From: JAABRU01 sp050180235
GTDB lineage: Bacteria; Desulfobacterota; Desulfobacteria; Desulfobacterales; Desulfococcaceae
Length of the DNA stretch: 55,065 nucleotides
Reading direction: 5' to 3'
Assembly (NCBI GenBank): GCA_050180235.1
Contig: JBFXEJ010000026.1
Span: 1 to 55,065, forward strand
Below, piece after piece: positions 52,400 to 55,065 of the stretch. Position 1 is the first letter of the stretch; every line of letters begins with the position of its first letter. The notes under the pieces were generated by a model. The model made no database searches and was not told the origin of the DNA. It saw nothing but the letters and a program-made list of their open reading frames with translations. The position numbers and the translations under genes are program-made.

Positions 52400-52936
52400 A
52401 TGAAAAGAAAACTTTTTGCTATTGTAATTGGAATCGCCCTGGTTTTCAGCGCGGGTGCGGCTTTGGCAGGAATCACAAGCGACACTGCCGACTATTCTGT
52501 AACACTCGTTGCCGGGTGTATGATAGACACAACTGCAACAGGCACTGATTTCGGAACTTATCTTATTGGAAGTCCCAACCTTGTGGGCACTCCCGCAGGA
52601 TCCGTTACCATCACCTGCAACACTGGAATAAACTACACCTGGGGCGTGAACGGAGGCATCAACTTTGACGCAGGAGCTCAGAAGCTTCGGCTTAATGACG
52701 GATTTGCCCACTATATTGATTACAGACTGTTCCAAAACGGCACTCAATTTGGTGATGTCGGAATGACCGCCATTGATTCATCATATACCCAGAGCTGGAC
52801 TGCCTTAAATGCCCTTACTGCCACAGGCAACGGAGCCGCGCAGACATATCCCCTGACAGCCGATGTTGATATTGCAGTTGGCACTGTTCCAGGAACATAT
52901 AATGACACTGTCACCGTGACGGTGGTATGGCCCTAA
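52400..52936 (+). CDS. Spore coat U (SCPU)-domain pilin subunit, Csu-type chaperone-usher system
   Basis: 178 residues. Signal peptide MKRKLFAIVIGIALVFSAGAALA. The mature domain has the SCPU pattern: CMIDTTATGTDFGTY, GSVTITCNTGINYTWGVNGG, LNDGFAHYIDYRLFQNG and the C-terminal donor-like GTYNDTVTVTVVWP. Two Cys would form the disulfide. Such proteins are major or minor pilins of archaic chaperone-usher pili (CsuA/B type). AGGAGG precedes the ATG. It is followed by a repeat hairpin and a terminator, so it may be made in excess over the downstream genes, as expected for a major pilin. Confidence 0.9.
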   Translation: MKRKLFAIVIGIALVFSAGAALAGITSDTADYSVTLVAGCMIDTTATGTDFGTYLIGSPNLVGTPAGSVTITCNTGINYTWGVNGGINFDAGAQKLRLNDGFAHYIDYRLFQNGTQFGDVGMTAIDSSYTQSWTALNALTATGNGAAQTYPLTADVDIAVGTVPGTYNDTVTVTVVWP

Positions 52937-53012
52937 GGATCATTTAAAAATGCGAATTAAGAGTTAAAAAAATCAGAATAAATAAAAACAGATTGTCAGA
53001 TATTCATACAGG

Positions 53013-53041
53013 ATTTGACAACTTTCCAAAAGTTGTCAAAT
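53013..53041. repeat. ATTTGACAACTTT hairpin repeat, second copy
   Basis: 13-base perfect stem with cca loop, exact reverse complement of 32791-32819 (loop tgg). It lies between the first pilin gene and its terminator. Confidence 0.7.
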
Positions 53042-53095
53042 CTTACCGGAATCTGACTCTTAACTGGCATTAACGATTTTTCCTTAATCACCCGT

Positions 53096-53131
53096 AAAAC
53101 CGTCCGGAAGATGAATTCCGGGCGGTTTTTT
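53096..53131 (+). terminator. Rho-independent terminator between the two SCPU genes
   Basis: ACCGTCCGGAA (53099-53109) pairs with TTCCGGGCGGT (53116-53126), with one G-T wobble, followed by TTTTTT. Some read-through would feed the downstream double-SCPU and chaperone genes. Confidence 0.75.
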
Positions 53132-53145
53132 ATGGAAAACCCCCT

Positions 53146-54075
53146 ATGCAATCTTTACAAATCTGCTGTTTAATTGTATTCCTGTTACTGAATATTCAAA
53201 CCGGCCTCGCGTGCGATCTCCTGAATGCCACCGGCGGCAGTTTTGGCCAAAGCGATGGCAGCAGCGATATTGCAAATATGCAGATAGCGAATTTGGAAAT
53301 CCTCTGCGACAAACAGTTTCGGATTGGACTGGACGCGGGACTGAACTATTCCGGGGTTCGACGTCTGGGAGATGGAAAAGGGAATTATATTACATATTAT
53401 CTCTGGCAGGACAGCGGCTCCAATTCAGAGTGGGGAACCAATAAGATAGAGGCAGTCACGCCTTATCCGGCAGACTCATTTTCCGGCAAAGGCAGCGGCG
53501 CATCAGAAACCTGGCCGGTATATGGCACTGCATTTCCCGCAGGGGCCTATCCGCCGGGAGTTTATACCGATACTGTCCGGGTGATCCTCACCTATACCCC
53601 ATTCGGATCAAGTGTTCCTCTGGAAACAGATTTGAATATTTCCCTGGATATTGTGGGAAACTGCGAAATGAATCTGCTCGGACTGGGCGATTTCGGTGAA
53701 TGGCAGACAGGCTCCCCTGATTTGAAAGGAGTCCCATTGGGAGCAGTAACGGTCAAATGCAATCCGCCGGGTATGACGTATGCCATTGGAATGGGGGCAG
53801 GTCAGCACTTTCAGGGGGGGATGCGCAATATGGTAAGCGGAGCCGAGTTCATACCTTATATTATCTATGCGGACAGCGGGGGCTCTTCTCCCTGGGGAGA
53901 CAGCGGACTGTCATCTTTTGAACCGGGATATGTGGAATCTCATCCATCTCCGGCACAAACTGCTGTTTCAACAGGTCTGATCCAGAGTTTTTCCGTTTTT
54001 GGGGATGCCATGATCAGCACATCGCCAGCAGGAGATTACAAAGATACGGTTTCTGTCACAATTGTGTGGCAGTAA
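53146..54075 (+). CDS. Secreted protein with two tandem SCPU domains
   Basis: 309 residues. Signal peptide up to about residue 22 (LIVFLLLNIQTGLA-CD). Domain 1 (about 23-165) and domain 2 (about 170-309) both end in a beta strand of the pilin donor type: GVYTDTVRVILTYTPFG and GDYKDTVSVTIVWQ. Domain 2 starts GNCEMNLLGLGDFGEWQTGSPDL. Single proteins with two such domains resemble minor or tip adhesins of Csu-like pili, where one domain binds and the other joins the shaft. No strong ribosome site precedes the ATG. It is 23 bases from the chaperone gene, so they are co-transcribed. Confidence 0.85.
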   Translation: MQSLQICCLIVFLLLNIQTGLACDLLNATGGSFGQSDGSSDIANMQIANLEILCDKQFRIGLDAGLNYSGVRRLGDGKGNYITYYLWQDSGSNSEWGTNKIEAVTPYPADSFSGKGSGASETWPVYGTAFPAGAYPPGVYTDTVRVILTYTPFGSSVPLETDLNISLDIVGNCEMNLLGLGDFGEWQTGSPDLKGVPLGAVTVKCNPPGMTYAIGMGAGQHFQGGMRNMVSGAEFIPYIIYADSGGSSPWGDSGLSSFEPGYVESHPSPAQTAVSTGLIQSFSVFGDAMISTSPAGDYKDTVSVTIVWQ

Positions 54076-54098
54076 AACGCAGCCAAACAGGAGGTATA

Positions 54099-54905
54099 AT
54101 GAATATTTGCAGAAATATGTGCCTGATTCTGATTCTCTTTTTTGCTTCACCGGCCTGGGGAAAGGCTACACTGGGCATCTGGCCTGTGCGGGTCACTCTG
54201 ACACCTGATAAGAAAATCAGTGAGGTAATTCTCAGAAATAATGGTAAAAATGAAGTAAAAGTGCAGGTGTATGCCAAAACATGGGACATGGATGAAAATG
54301 GAAAATTCATTGAAACCGACACAGGCGATTTTGTTTTTTTTCCCCGCCTTCTGACCATTCCGGGAGGTGAAGAGAAAACTCTTCGGGTTGGTTATAATGG
54401 AGACTTTCCGCCAGTTGAGAAACCTTACCGGCTCTATATTCAGGAACTGCCGGAAATTCAGACTCCGGAACAGAAAGAAAAAGAAAAAATGGAGGCATAC
54501 TTCAATTTTCTTCTGAAGCTGAGCGTACCGGTTTTTGTCATGCCATCCAATGCACCGGAACCGGTCAAAGCGGAAATCGCAGGGGTTGAACCTGCTGAAA
54601 CCGGACTGAAAATCAGTTTCCGCAACGCGGGAATCCGCAATTTTCTGCTGAAAAAAATAGAGGCGCGGCTGATGGACAAAAACGGCAGCACCATTGATGA
54701 ATTCAAAGATGAATATATTCAGCGCGTGCTGCCCATGCGATCTGTTTTTCTGCGGATTCCCTTCAAGAGCAGCCAGTGCGGCAAAGCAGAAAAACTTTTT
54801 CTCAGATTTTTTTTGGACGGCTCAGACAAAGCAATAAGTCAAACCCTGGATTTGAATCCGGGCTGCACCTTTTCAGGCGGCAGCGTCCCCATGACAGCAG
54901 AATAA
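54099..54905 (+). CDS. Periplasmic fimbrial chaperone (PapD-like, archaic CsuC type)
   Basis: 268 residues. Signal peptide ends near SPAWG-KA. Domain 1 starts LGIWPVRVTLTPDKKISEVI with the chaperone basic residue region and FVFFPRLLTIPGGEEKTLRVGY; PYRLYIQELPE is the typical F1-G1 area. Domain 2 runs to the C-terminus with a Cys pair (QCGKAE, LNPGC), a feature of archaic chaperones. It would donate a strand to SCPU pilins in the periplasm. The usher gene is expected downstream but the window ends. AGGAGG precedes the ATG at 54099. Confidence 0.9.
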   Translation: MNICRNMCLILILFFASPAWGKATLGIWPVRVTLTPDKKISEVILRNNGKNEVKVQVYAKTWDMDENGKFIETDTGDFVFFPRLLTIPGGEEKTLRVGYNGDFPPVEKPYRLYIQELPEIQTPEQKEKEKMEAYFNFLLKLSVPVFVMPSNAPEPVKAEIAGVEPAETGLKISFRNAGIRNFLLKKIEARLMDKNGSTIDEFKDEYIQRVLPMRSVFLRIPFKSSQCGKAEKLFLRFFLDGSDKAISQTLDLNPGCTFSGGSVPMTAE

Positions 54906-55065
54906 TACCGATTCTCCATTGAAAGTATGCTTATGATAACTCGTTCCCACGCTTGTATATTGAATGACAAGTATGGTAAAGTTTTCTTTGAGACAGACCG
55001 TTCCCACGCTGGTTACCAAAAATAGAACGTGCAGAGCACCTGGTCGTCTCATTGAAAACCCTACC
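54905..55065. repeat. ATACC.ATTC..CATTGA left arm and GTTCCCACGC repeats at window end
   Basis: ATACCGATTCTCCATTGAAAGTATGCTTATGA matches, inverted, the right end of the copy at 24620-24788 for over 25 bases with a few differences. Two GTTCCCACGC(T) motifs follow (54943 and 54999), the unit seen at 32859. The other end lies outside the window. It breaks the pilus locus after the chaperone gene. Confidence 0.6.

Overview
The window looks like a chromosomal segment from a Desulfobacterota (deltaproteobacterial, probably sulfate-reducer-type) genome. The grounds are a clustered acyl-CoA ligase, ferredoxin-like protein, thiolase and acyl-CoA dehydrogenase set for fatty or aromatic acid oxidation, MazG and ACT-domain genes, abundant two-component proteins, an anaerobic radical-SAM activase, and many dispersed palindromic repeats. 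This placement comes from gene content and cannot be pinned to a genus from the sequence alone. No rRNA is present; there is one tRNA (tRNA-Pro, UGG).

Layout. 0-9.1 kb: a large hybrid histidine kinase, a metal-binding periplasmic protein, a response regulator carrying a lone HisKA helix pair, MazG, a double-ACT protein and an amino-acid-type solute-binding protein. 9.1-18.1 kb: a eukaryotic-type glycogen branching enzyme, a small secreted protein, tRNA-Pro, a natural fusion of an MrfA-like DNA helicase with an MrfB-like exonuclease, and a PilS-like kinase in tandem with PilC. 19.0-24.5 kb: a compact RNA/translation operon (ffh, rpsP, khpA, rimM, trmD, an RNA methyltransferase, rplS, rnhB, yraN) behind a near-consensus sigma-70 promoter. 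24.8-27.8 kb: a Pit phosphate transporter with its DUF47 partner, and a MoxR-type ATPase. 28.4-34.9 kb: the minus-strand acyl-CoA cluster. 35.6-36.7 kb: aroC.

36.7-42.2 kb is the most unusual part: an AT-rich block that reads as a small decayed chromosomal integron. An integrase N-terminal remnant points away from an array of hairpins, followed by cassettes of unknown genes, toxin-antitoxin modules (intact and broken) and a putative nuclease. Two attC-like folded sites carry an extrahelical A in the same position. The left edge of the first cassette is exactly complementary over 11 bases to the R'' arm of its attC.

42.3-55 kb: an aspartate aminotransferase, a three-part kinase-like/P-loop/double-Usp protein, a radical-SAM activase, Maf, QueH, an M48 peptidase with TPRs, and the start of a chaperone-usher (SCPU) pilus locus under a perfect sigma-54 promoter.

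Between genes lie at least six families of short palindromic or terminal-inverted-repeat sequences. Several are nested in one another, one has an empty site in the same window, and one has broken a vapC gene. No transposase is visible, so these elements are either mobilised in trans or are relics.
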